Shown: piece after piece, positions 44,711-53,044 of the stretch
How the letters are laid out: each line of letters starts with the position of its first letter
Position numbering within the stretch: the first letter of the stretch is position 1
Origin: an uncultured Oleiphilaceae bacterium
GTDB taxonomy: Bacteria; Pseudomonadota; Gammaproteobacteria; Pseudomonadales; Oleiphilaceae
Length of the DNA: 64,000 nt
Direction of reading: 5' to 3'
Assembly (NCBI GenBank): GCA_913060665.1
Contig: CAJXUY010000001.1
Span: forward strand, 1 to 64,000
Translations under genes and position numbers: made by a program
The notes under the pieces: generated by a model
Told to the model about the DNA's origin: nothing
The model's database searches: none
The model's input: only the letters and a program-made list of their open reading frames with translations

Positions 44711-45685
44711 ATGTCAAAATTTTCAGACCCGTTATTAGCGTCTATCGCCGACCGATTAGACAGCCCAGACTCAGGTATTCGCCGTGTTGCGGTTCTTGAC
44801 CTAGTCGATAGCCCAGAAGCAGAAGCCGTAGAATTATTGATTCAAGCTTTGAGCGACGCTGATGAATCTGTTCGGATGGAAGCCGCAAAAGTAATTGATG
44901 AGTTTGATCCCAAAGATATGATGGATTCACTGGTCGAAGCCCTAACGTCCAGTGACCAAAATGTCAAAAATGCTGCTGCTAATGCACTTGCTGACCTTAA
45001 AGATAGCAGCGCAGCTCCAGCGTTAATAGAAGCGCTTCAGCAAGATGATCCGTTTGTATTGTCTTCAATTCTACGGTCGTTAAAACAATTTCGAATTAGG
45101 GATGCGCGTCCGCATGCATTAATGTTATTGAAACATGATGACGCAAGTGTCAGGCGCGAAGCAGTTAGTGTATTAGGGTATTTACAAGACTCTGAAAACT
45201 TGCCCCAACTCATGTCAACAGCTGCTAGTGATAGTGATACTGAAGTTCGTCGTACAGCCATAGGCGCATTGGTATATGCCGATGGAGTTCAGGTAGCAAG
45301 CGCTTTAATAGGGGGGTTAAACGATGAACATTGGCAGGTTCGTGTTGAAGCCGCAAAAGGGTTAGGGCGCTTACACGTAGTAGATTCCATTGAGAGCCTT
45401 TCGAGCGCAACAAATGACGCCATGTGGCAAGTACAAGAAAAAGCAGCGGAAGCGTTAGGGAAAATCGGATCTCCTCTCGCTATACCTGCGTTAGCAGCCT
45501 GTGTAGAAAACCCTATTAGCAACCTAAGAAAGGCTGTTGTTGCCGCAGTTGGTGAAATAGCACATATTGATGGTATGCCGGTTGTCGATACAGCGCTCGA
45601 TGACAATGATCCTGATGTCCGAAAACTTGCTCGTTGGGCGAAAGATCAAATTACTGCAAATATCAGCTCTACAGAAGGAGAGTAA
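44711..45685 (+). CDS. HEAT-repeat protein
   Basis: A 324-residue solenoid of roughly nine to ten 31-residue helical repeats (LIQALSDADESVRMEAAKVI, LVEALTSSDQNVKNAAANAL, LIEALQQDDPFVLSSILRSL, LIGGLNDEHWQVRVEAAKGL and so on). No catalytic motif. It lies 7 bases after one ferredoxin gene and 3 bases before the next, so it is made with them. HEAT proteins of this PBS-lyase class usually act as scaffolds or as chromophore/cofactor-insertion factors; here a role in holding the flavoprotein and ferredoxins together is inference. Confidence 0.9.
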   Translation: MSKFSDPLLASIADRLDSPDSGIRRVAVLDLVDSPEAEAVELLIQALSDADESVRMEAAKVIDEFDPKDMMDSLVEALTSSDQNVKNAAANALADLKDSSAAPALIEALQQDDPFVLSSILRSLKQFRIRDARPHALMLLKHDDASVRREAVSVLGYLQDSENLPQLMSTAASDSDTEVRRTAIGALVYADGVQVASALIGGLNDEHWQVRVEAAKGLGRLHVVDSIESLSSATNDAMWQVQEKAAEALGKIGSPLAIPALAACVENPISNLRKAVVAAVGEIAHIDGMPVVDTALDDNDPDVRKLARWAKDQITANISSTEGE

Positions 45686-45688
45686 ACC

Positions 45689-46024
45689 ATGACTTTCGTG
45701 GTGACTGAACAGTGTATTCAATGTAAATTTACCGACTGCGTGGATGTCTGCCCTGTTGATTGTTTCCACGAAGGGCCAAATTTTCTTGTAATAGACCCTG
45801 AGGTATGTATTGACTGTGCGTTATGTGTACCTGAGTGCCCTGTTGATGCTATTTATGAAGAGAGCGACCTGCCAGAAGATATGATTGAATATATCGAAAT
45901 TAACGCCGAACTTTCTAAAACCTGGCCTGAAATATTCGAAGCCAAGGAGCCACTGCCTGATGCAGAAAAGTGGGCCGACGCCCCTAATAAAAGAGGTGCT
46001 TTAGTTTATCCAGAGGCTGACTAA
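45689..46024 (+). CDS. fdxA: 7Fe ferredoxin (3Fe-4S/4Fe-4S), FdxA type
   Basis: A 111-residue ferredoxin whose nine cysteines (9, 12, 17, 21, 25, 40, 43, 46, 50) have exactly the spacing of Azotobacter ferredoxin I (8, 11, 16, 20, 24, 39, 42, 45, 49). It therefore should bind one 3Fe-4S and one 4Fe-4S cluster. The C-terminal 50 residues ([27 protein letters not shown]) are the usual FdxA tail. It likely carries electrons between the flavoprotein-ferredoxin pair and cell metabolism. It directly follows the HEAT gene. Confidence 0.9.
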   Translation: MTFVVTEQCIQCKFTDCVDVCPVDCFHEGPNFLVIDPEVCIDCALCVPECPVDAIYEESDLPEDMIEYIEINAELSKTWPEIFEAKEPLPDAEKWADAPNKRGALVYPEAD

Positions 46025-46108
46025 CATACATCCAAGACTGATATAGAAAATCTAGAATAAACTGCCGGGTGAAGTTTCTTCTGGCTGCTTATTGCAGGAG
46101 TATTTTTG

Positions 46109-46429
46109 ATGAATGACTCAGTGGTTCCACCACAAAAGGTGGCGTTTAATAAAGACGAATTAGCCTTAGATATAATGTGGAAAAATGGTGAACAGAGTAC
46201 GATTTCAGGTATGGATTTACGTCGCTATTGTGCATGTTCTCAATGCCGTGCTAAGAAAGTAGTGGGTATTAATATTATCAATCAGTCATCAACATTAGTA
46301 TCGGTTGAGTTAATAGGAGGGCAAGGTTTACAAGCTACGTTTAGTGATGGACATGATAAGGGAATTTTTCCCTGGTCATACCTTTATGCAATTGCAACTG
46401 GCAGTGCATTGGAGTACTTCAGTGAGTAA
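46109..46429 (+). CDS. DUF971 protein
   Basis: A 106-residue protein with the DUF971 pattern LDIMWKNGEQSTISGMDLRRYCACSQCRA, then IIGGQGL-like and FSDGHDKGIFPWSYLYAI. The same domain forms the C-terminus of the plant Fe-S carrier HCF101 and the N-terminus of gamma-butyrobetaine hydroxylase. The CACSQC cysteines could bind metal. I use the ATG at 46109 (GCAGGAG ribosome site), three bases after a TTG that extends the frame. An Mrp-type ATPase follows, giving the HCF101 domain set in two proteins. Confidence 0.88.
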   Translation: MNDSVVPPQKVAFNKDELALDIMWKNGEQSTISGMDLRRYCACSQCRAKKVVGINIINQSSTLVSVELIGGQGLQATFSDGHDKGIFPWSYLYAIATGSALEYFSE

Positions 46430-46514
46430 TACTCAGATAACTCCCCAGCAGCGTCTAGAATCGAGAGTAGAACTCCTTAAACGATACTATTTAAGCGCTT
46501 ACCAGAAATTTTAG
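46422..46514 (+). CDS. Possible 30-residue ORF overlapping DUF971 end
   Basis: A GTG-started frame overlapping the DUF971 stop codon, reading SNTQITPQQRLESRVELLKR and then YYLSAYQKF. Overlap with the preceding stop suggests translational coupling, but length and lack of a family keep this uncertain. Confidence 0.3.
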   Translation: MSNTQITPQQRLESRVELLKRYYLSAYQKF

Positions 46515-46641
46515 GTATGACGTTCACTAGTATATTTTCCATATCCAGAATCCCCCCCTGGCTCAGAGTTTTGTGGAAAAAATGTTTTACGTTTTGGCGT
46601 CAAATTATTACTGGTGTGGTAAAAACAAAAGAGAGGTATTT

Positions 46642-47730
46642 ATGAAGTCAATGATAAAAACGAAGGTGAGTACAGCTTTAGAATCGGTGAACTACCCTTT
46701 ATTAGGAGAGGACCTTTCTAAGATATCATCGATAGAAAGCATATCTATTAATGATCATGGTGTTGATATTGATTTAAACCTCGACATAAAAGCGCATTCT
46801 CATGAAAACCTACTGCTTATGGAAATTGAGAATAAACTAATTGAACATGGTTTACCCAATGCCACAGTGCATCTACATAGTCGAGTGTTTCCGTCACCCA
46901 GAGTTGAAACACAGGGGCACCTCAAAGGGGTAAAAAATATCATAATGGTAGCATCAGGAAAAGGAGGAGTAGGGAAGTCGACTACGGCCATCAACCTTGC
47001 GTTATCCTTACGTCAAGAAGGTGCAAAGGTTGGTATTTTAGACGCTGATATATACGGACCCAGCATGAGTACAATGTTGGGTATTCCCCCAGAAACAAAA
47101 CCAATACTTGTTGATGATAAATATGTTGAGCCCATAAAAAAATACGGCCTAAAGTCAATGTCTGTAGCCTATATGTCAAAAGAAAAATCTCCTATGATTT
47201 GGCGTGGCCCAATGGCGGTCAAGGCGCTACAACAATTGTTAGAACTTACACTCTGGGGGGAGCTTGATTATCTGATTATTGATATGCCCCCTGGGACCGG
47301 TGATATTCATATATCTCTTGCACAAAAAATTAACGTGTCAGCGGCAGTCGTTGTCACAACTCCCCAGGAGATGGCACTGGTTGATGCTCGAAAAGGAATA
47401 GAAATGTTTAACAAAGTTAATATTCCTGTACTTGGAATAGTTGAAAATATGGCGACTCATGTGTGTTCAAATTGTGGATTTGAAGAGAATATATTTGGTC
47501 TCGGTGGCGCACAGAAACTTGCAACTGAGCAAAGAGTTAGCGTTCTAGGAAGCTTACCGTTAAATTCGAGTGTTCGAGAGCATGTTGATTTGGGAGAGCC
47601 AACAGTAGTAAAAGACCCCCTTTCTAGTATTAGTCGTGCTTATATCCAATTAGCCAATAATGTTTCTGTCGCCTTATGGAGATGCAACAAACAAGCTTCT
47701 CCTACCCCAGTATTACAAATAATAGGGTGA
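46642..47730 (+). CDS. Mrp/ApbC-type Fe-S carrier ATPase with DUF59 domain
   Basis: A 362-residue protein: N-terminal MIP18/DUF59 domain (residues 1-80), deviant Walker A GKGGVGKS at about 106-113, GILDADIYGPSMSTMLGI, IDMPPGTGDIHISL, and the cluster-binding C275xxC278 in HVCSNCGFEENIFG. Such proteins bind and hand over a 4Fe-4S cluster at a dimer interface. I chose the ATG at 46642 (GAGAGG upstream) over 46573, which would add 23 residues of poor character. A second, housekeeping ApbC is probably elsewhere, so this copy may serve the two ferredoxins of the cluster. Confidence 0.9.
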   Translation: MKSMIKTKVSTALESVNYPLLGEDLSKISSIESISINDHGVDIDLNLDIKAHSHENLLLMEIENKLIEHGLPNATVHLHSRVFPSPRVETQGHLKGVKNIIMVASGKGGVGKSTTAINLALSLRQEGAKVGILDADIYGPSMSTMLGIPPETKPILVDDKYVEPIKKYGLKSMSVAYMSKEKSPMIWRGPMAVKALQQLLELTLWGELDYLIIDMPPGTGDIHISLAQKINVSAAVVVTTPQEMALVDARKGIEMFNKVNIPVLGIVENMATHVCSNCGFEENIFGLGGAQKLATEQRVSVLGSLPLNSSVREHVDLGEPTVVKDPLSSISRAYIQLANNVSVALWRCNKQASPTPVLQIIG

Positions 47731-47927
47731 TTTCTACGCAGGTTAACTTTTGCCTAATACCCAGAATATAGGATAAATCAAATGTGTCTTAATATTTTTT
47801 CAAACATGCGCCAAGCACATATTTTGTGGGAGTTAAGTTTAAAATAGCCCTATACCTCGATCAATATAATTCACACGCTGTCTCCAACTTCATCAAAGCG
47901 TCCTTCATGGTCAACGGGATGGTGTCA

Positions 47928-49046
47928 TCAGAGATGACTAGTACTGCTGCTTTGAATGGAGTGAATGGCAGTAAAATATTCCGATATCATCCGATTAGCC
48001 CAAGGTTTTGCTGTTATTCCTTCAAAATACGCGCAATGACTACCCCGGTCTGTCAGAGTTAAAATCACATTATCCATTGCTTCTACACGCCTTTGGTTCT
48101 CATACACGTTGTCGATGTGGCAGACAGGGTCATCTTTCGCATTTAGGATTAAAATAGGAATTTCTATATCATCGAACACCGTCGATGGGTTAGATTTATT
48201 CATGTACTCTTCAGTACTTTTATTTCCGGCTACTTCATATAAATGCTGATGAAATTCGTGTAGGTCAGCAGCCTTATTTAAAGCTTCAAACGAATCGAGA
48301 TGTTCAAATTTGTCTTTATTTGGTGTTATAAATAACCTATTTAGTTTTTTAGCCATCATCTTGCTGTAAAACGGCTTGGCTCGCGTAAATGCATGGCGCA
48401 TATCATAAGCAGGGCAGTAGGCTACAGCAGCTTTAATAGGAGTTTGCTTTCCTACCTTGCCCAAATACTGAGCAAGAACACCAGAACCAGCTGAAATACC
48501 TGTTGCATAGAGTTCTGATTTCGGAAACTTTGACTGTATGTGCGCTATTTGGGCTGTAAAGTCATCAGTATTGCCCATCGTATTAAAATTGGCGGTGTTT
48601 AACGTCATATCGCCATGACCACGACGTACACAAAGAGCAACACGCCACCCTAACAGCTCTCTTGTATAGCGAACAAAACCACGCATACTTTGGGGGTTTC
48701 CTGAAATAGTATGTAGAACTAACATAGTAGGAGTGTTATCAGGTAAATCTAAACCTAGCCAATCAACACTCACTTTCCCACCATCTTCCATGATCAACAC
48801 GTCTTGCTGGTCATAGTTTAACGTTTTCGCAAAGCCCTTGATAAAGCCAAAGGCGATAAGCTGAAAGTGAGTGTTGAATAACCACGGAGTCGGGAAGTAT
48901 CTCTTAGTTAAAGTTGGGGTACGTTTAATGATCGCTTTATTGAAAGGCGTCCCTTTAAATAAGAGTGTGGGCTTTTTTACTACTTTAAAAAAATAGTAAG
49001 CGACAGCCATCAGCAGTAGGGTCGTAAAAATGAAGAGTGATGTCAT
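47928..49046 (-). CDS. YheT-like alpha/beta hydrolase
   Basis: A 372-residue protein of the COG0429 hydrolases. An N-terminal helix (SLFIFTTLLLMAVAYYFF) anchors it to the membrane; NTHFQLIAFG, VLHTISGNPQSMRGFVRY, the nucleophile motif ATGISAGSGVLAQYLG, ILNAKDDPVC (Asp) and DRGSHCAYFEG (His) are as in YheT/ABHD1-3 lipases. The start at 49046 is preferred to the extended frame from 49163, whose first 39 residues look non-coding. It is convergent with the mrp gene; the spacer between them has no feature. Confidence 0.87.
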   Translation of the reverse strand: MTSLFIFTTLLLMAVAYYFFKVVKKPTLLFKGTPFNKAIIKRTPTLTKRYFPTPWLFNTHFQLIAFGFIKGFAKTLNYDQQDVLIMEDGGKVSVDWLGLDLPDNTPTMLVLHTISGNPQSMRGFVRYTRELLGWRVALCVRRGHGDMTLNTANFNTMGNTDDFTAQIAHIQSKFPKSELYATGISAGSGVLAQYLGKVGKQTPIKAAVAYCPAYDMRHAFTRAKPFYSKMMAKKLNRLFITPNKDKFEHLDSFEALNKAADLHEFHQHLYEVAGNKSTEEYMNKSNPSTVFDDIEIPILILNAKDDPVCHIDNVYENQRRVEAMDNVILTLTDRGSHCAYFEGITAKPWANRMISEYFTAIHSIQSSSTSHL

Positions 49047-49218
49047 AAAGTAAGTCTCTAGCACATTAAATAGATTCGAATAATCTCGCCTAAACCATAC
49101 AGCGTATAGATAAGACCTGTAAAGTCTATCAAAACTGCACGGGAGACTATCGAAAATACTCAAATACTAACCGTTGCTATTTGAAATATACTGATTTTCA
49201 TACAGAGTTAAGGGCACC

Positions 49219-49238
49219 AACCTCCAGATCTAGAGGTT
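49219..49238. other. Near-perfect palindrome
   Basis: AACCTCCAGATCTAGAGGTT has 6-base arms and an AGATCT centre. It lies between the divergent hydrolase and diguanylate cyclase genes, so it may be an operator. Confidence 0.3.
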
Positions 49239-49429
49239 AGTCTAAATAGAGAGGCGTCGTTCATATCCCATAAAATAACCTAGTTTCACTTGCGAGGCGC
49301 ATTGTTTGTACTACTATTAGACAACAAGGATTCGGTGGAGAATATTGCTTACTCTTCATTTGTCGTTCTGCTAATTTTCTCTTAGCTAAAACGTTGAATC
49401 TAACTTTTAATCTTATTTGTAGTGGACAT

Positions 49430-51136
49430 ATGAAGCTAGTTTTTTTACCTGCGATATTGCTGATGGACCGCATCAGTTACTCTACAAAATTTATCCTTGT
49501 AATAGCTCTATTTGCAGTCCCAATGAGCGTTACCTCTATCCAAAATATAGTTAGTGACCAAGCGATTATCGATGCCGATAAATCAAGGTTGGTTGGAATT
49601 GAATTACTCAGAAAAGTAGATATTCTTACACCTTCTCTAGAGAATGTTCGTGACCTAAGCTTGGTCAGGCGAGGTCACATCGATAAGGAAGTACGAGATG
49701 CCTACCAAAAGGCAAAAGATAAGGCGTTAGGTAAACTAGCTCTGTTAGATAGAGATGTTCGTTTAACTGAAAATAAACTTTATAGCCTGGCTTTGAACGG
49801 GATAGAAAATAGGCTCGTTCACTCTCGAGCGAGTACTGGCTCAGAAGGAGATATGCTTAATACTATCTTTGAAAGCAGTATGATGCTTGTTAATGATGCG
49901 TATGAATTGAATGGGATTATAGCAAATTCATTTGGCGTATCCAGTGAAACGGACCCGATGATTCAGATGTTGCTTAACCTGCTAACGGTTGAACTACGGG
50001 CAGTTACAGAGGAAGTAGGCCGCTCTCGGGCTTACGGCGCTTACTATCTCCAAAGTAAGTTTATGAATTCATCTGATATTGAGTTTATAGAGAAAAATTA
50101 TCATAGCTTAGGTGTACTAGAGAACCGACTAAGAGAAAAATTAAAACTATTATTTATTACTAACGCGAAAACTCAGTATCAGGATGTTATTGATTTACGA
50201 AGTTTAGCGGGTATTTCCTCTGTAAGACATTCAGTCGAGGATAGCTTGGTACTTGACGTAGACTTTACGACTCAGTGGCAAGATTATTACGCAGATTTAA
50301 GTTCACATATTGAAACTACTTCGTCCTTAAAAGCAGACTTATTTAGATTCATCACGACTCTTTATGAAAAAAGGATTGTTGAAAAGGAAAGGTTACTAAA
50401 ATATAGAGGAATCGGATTCGGAGCCCTGGTATTGATTTCAGCATATTTATTTGTTGGCTTTTATCTCTCTTCAAAAAGGTCTATTGGTTCATTGGTTAGT
50501 GCTGCTCATAGCGTCGCGGAAGGAAATTTAGATGCGCCTGTTGAAGTGTCGACAAAAGATGAAATGTTAGAGCTAGCAGATATGATGGATAGCATGCGAA
50601 TTCAGCTAAAGGAGCGCCAACAGGAATTAGTTTTGATGACAATCACAGATGGGTTAACTCAAATAAGAAACCGAAAATACTTTAACGAAGAGTTAAGCAG
50701 ATGCATGAACAATCAACGGCGTTCAGCGTCTCCTGTTAGCCTATTACTGATTGATGTCGATCACTTTAAAAAGTTAAATGATAACTTCGGTCATCAGGCT
50801 GGTGATGTGTGCTTACAAAGACTGGCAAAAACTATCGAATCTCAGTTACTTCGAAAGGAAGATAGTGTCTCGCGCTATGGTGGCGAAGAGTTTGCTGTAC
50901 TCCTACCCTCAACAAGAGAACAGGGGGCTAGTGAAGCCGCCTCTAGGATTTCAGATGCTATTAAAAAATTATCTATTGATGACGGAAACGGTAATAGACT
51001 GAGTTTTACTGTTAGTATTGGGATCGCTTCATCAACAAACATTGATACAGGTGATAAGTTAATTCGAGCAGCGGACGAGGCACTCTATGAAGCAAAGAGT
51101 AGGGGCCGGGATCGCTGGGCCGTATCGGAGGTTTAA
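49430..51136 (+). CDS. Membrane-bound diguanylate cyclase (GGDEF)
   Basis: About 568 residues: N-terminal membrane helix, a roughly 300-residue periplasmic helical sensor region, a second helix (FGALVLISAYLFVGFYL), a HAMP domain (SVAEGNLDAPVEVSTKDEMLELADMM) and a C-terminal GGDEF domain. The active site is intact as RYGGEEF, and an RKED inhibitory I-site lies five residues before it. It should make cyclic di-GMP from two GTP. The ATG at 49430 was chosen over 49394; the first methionines are ambiguous. DUF1329 follows at once. Confidence 0.92.
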   Translation: MKLVFLPAILLMDRISYSTKFILVIALFAVPMSVTSIQNIVSDQAIIDADKSRLVGIELLRKVDILTPSLENVRDLSLVRRGHIDKEVRDAYQKAKDKALGKLALLDRDVRLTENKLYSLALNGIENRLVHSRASTGSEGDMLNTIFESSMMLVNDAYELNGIIANSFGVSSETDPMIQMLLNLLTVELRAVTEEVGRSRAYGAYYLQSKFMNSSDIEFIEKNYHSLGVLENRLREKLKLLFITNAKTQYQDVIDLRSLAGISSVRHSVEDSLVLDVDFTTQWQDYYADLSSHIETTSSLKADLFRFITTLYEKRIVEKERLLKYRGIGFGALVLISAYLFVGFYLSSKRSIGSLVSAAHSVAEGNLDAPVEVSTKDEMLELADMMDSMRIQLKERQQELVLMTITDGLTQIRNRKYFNEELSRCMNNQRRSASPVSLLLIDVDHFKKLNDNFGHQAGDVCLQRLAKTIESQLLRKEDSVSRYGGEEFAVLLPSTREQGASEAASRISDAIKKLSIDDGNGNRLSFTVSIGIASSTNIDTGDKLIRAADEALYEAKSRGRDRWAVSEV

Positions 51137-52438
51137 GTGATTGGGCGAGTTGTATTTCTATTTTGTTTGCAGCTGCTTCCAGTCTGCGGCTGGTCGTCTC
51201 AGACGCCTTTAGGTGCTGAACAAAATGGCAGCGTCGACGGTGCTGTGCCTGCTTGGATTGGTGACTCTGAAACAGTAGCTTCGACTGTTAACATTATAAC
51301 GAACGAAACACCAAATTTCTTCATTAATAGTGACAATTATCTCCGTTATAAGGCGTTTCTGACTCCTGGTCAAATAGCGCTACTGAATAAGTACCCCGAA
51401 TCCTTCAATCTACCAATTTATAAAACTTATAGAACACATATTGCGCCAGAATGGATTTATGAGGCAACAAAGAAGAATGCCAAGGATGTCAGGCTAGTGG
51501 AAAACGGTAATGGTATTACCAATGTCTGGCCTGGAACTCCTTTTCCGAACCCGCGCAGCGGAATAGAGGTAATCTGGAACCATCTTTTGCACTGGCGAGG
51601 GGTTTCGTTAAATTTTAACCTGTTTGAAGCAACAGTTCATTCTGCTGGGACTCATTCAATTGTACAAAGCGAAATATTTCTCGCAATGCCTTTTTATCAA
51701 AAAGGAAGGGATGCCATTAGAGATAATGGCAAAATGATTTATTATATGAACTTTGTTAATCAACCAGCTAGTCTAGCTGGCGGCGGTTTACTTGTTCACG
51801 AAAACTTGAATTCGAAAGCAGTGCCTCGCAGAGCTTGGGTTTATTTGGCTGATCAAAATCGGGTTAGAAGACTGCCAAAATTTGAGCATGACACGGCACT
51901 GTTTAATTCTGAAAATTTGCGCGTAGTTGATGAAGTCGATTTGTTCAGTGGTAGCCCCAGCTTATATAACTGGAAAATCATTGAAAAGAAAGAAGTGTTT
52001 GTTCCATACAATAGCACTAAGCTTGAAATCTCAGTTATTGCTGACAGAAACGCCTTATTAACACGCAATCATCTAGCGCCTAATGTAACTCGTTTTGAGC
52101 GGCATAGGGTTTGGGTTGTAGAGGGCAACCTTAAAAAGGGTAGCCTGCATATTTACCCTAAACGGACTATATATATAGATGAGGACTCTTGGATTGCAGT
52201 AATGGCAGATATGTATGATAGAAATGGGGAGCTGTGGCGAACAAGCATGTCACATACGAGATTTAGGTCGAATATGAAAGGTATTTGGAAGGTGGCAGAC
52301 GTGCATCATGATCTCAAGTCCTCCAAGTATTATATTCAGTCTTTGGCAGAACCTATTCCAAATAGTCATGACTTTTATACAATGCCGCCGTTATCAGACT
52401 TTAGCCCTTCATCACTCAGGCGGGCTTCCAAGCGATAA
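51137..52438 (+). CDS. DUF1329 secreted protein
   Basis: A 433-residue periplasmic protein with an N-terminal signal peptide (VFLFCLQLLPVCGWS) and the DUF1329 pattern AEQNGSVDGAVPAWIG, FFINSDNYLRYKAFLTPGQ, GTPFPNPRSGIEVIWNHL, LAGGGLLVHENLNS, WVYLADQNRVRRLP. The family is an outer-membrane-associated lipoprotein-like fold, usually next to DUF1302 and RND genes. Here it starts with GTG directly at the GGDEF stop, with GGAGG upstream, so they are coupled, which suggests a surface or envelope function under c-di-GMP control. Confidence 0.9.
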   Translation: MIGRVVFLFCLQLLPVCGWSSQTPLGAEQNGSVDGAVPAWIGDSETVASTVNIITNETPNFFINSDNYLRYKAFLTPGQIALLNKYPESFNLPIYKTYRTHIAPEWIYEATKKNAKDVRLVENGNGITNVWPGTPFPNPRSGIEVIWNHLLHWRGVSLNFNLFEATVHSAGTHSIVQSEIFLAMPFYQKGRDAIRDNGKMIYYMNFVNQPASLAGGGLLVHENLNSKAVPRRAWVYLADQNRVRRLPKFEHDTALFNSENLRVVDEVDLFSGSPSLYNWKIIEKKEVFVPYNSTKLEISVIADRNALLTRNHLAPNVTRFERHRVWVVEGNLKKGSLHIYPKRTIYIDEDSWIAVMADMYDRNGELWRTSMSHTRFRSNMKGIWKVADVHHDLKSSKYYIQSLAEPIPNSHDFYTMPPLSDFSPSSLRRASKR

Positions 52439-52589
52439 TAAGTCAAAGAGTTCTTATTTCGTTGTCACCTAACGTTACCGCTTCCAGGTTTAGTGATTGC
52501 AGAAAGACGCTGAGTTTTAAAATACTCGACCATTTATTTGGCCAATGCTTTGGTGAAACGCCTGTCTCTTTTTTAAAAGCATTAGAGCT

Positions 52590-52817
52590 TAGCCAAAGTA
52601 GTAAGGCTTGAACTTAAATTAAAGGATATTGATGTGTCCGTAATTTGTCCTGGCGAAATCCCCCTTATTAGATTATGAAAGAGAGCCCACTAAAAAATTA
52701 AACGCCGTTTTCGTTGCCCTTTCAATAGAGGATACGTGTAAAGGGATGTTATATGGCATAGCCAAACCTCAGTTTATGATAACTCCCGGCTACAAAGCGT
52801 TATTCACTCGTGAATAG
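52590..52817 (+). pseudogene. SDR-family relic
   Basis: Broken reading frames keep the C-terminal half of a short-chain dehydrogenase: VRLELKLKDIDVSVICPGEI ends at a stop, and a second stretch, ALSIEDTCKGMLYGIAKPQF and MITPGYKALFTRE, follows in another frame, matching the PGEI/DTCKG/PGYKA pattern of bacterial 3-ketosphinganine-reductase-like SDRs. The gene is frameshifted and truncated upstream. The rest of the 600-base spacer to 53044 has no gene that I can support. Confidence 0.7.
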
Positions 52818-53044
52818 GCCAAAAAGACAGGTAAGTTATTTAGAACGGTTTCCGATTTTAAACTCAAAAATGAGCTAAAAAATAGATGCAGATTTACTAT
52901 AAATCTATGAGTTCCTCCTACCCTTTAGTTGCTATTAACAAATGATATTGACTGACAATTGTTTTATAGAGACTATATCATTAGGTTAACCTCAACGACC
53001 TAAAGCAGGGGAGAGCCACTATTTAACAAACAGGAATTAAATTA

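Noticed and set aside
47826-48062. A 78-residue forward ORF
   Set aside because: It lies antisense to the YheT-like hydrolase and shows no ribosome site.
49394-49429. Upstream extension of the diguanylate cyclase frame
   Set aside because: The extra 12 residues precede the membrane helix without a ribosome site, so the ATG at 49430 is preferred.
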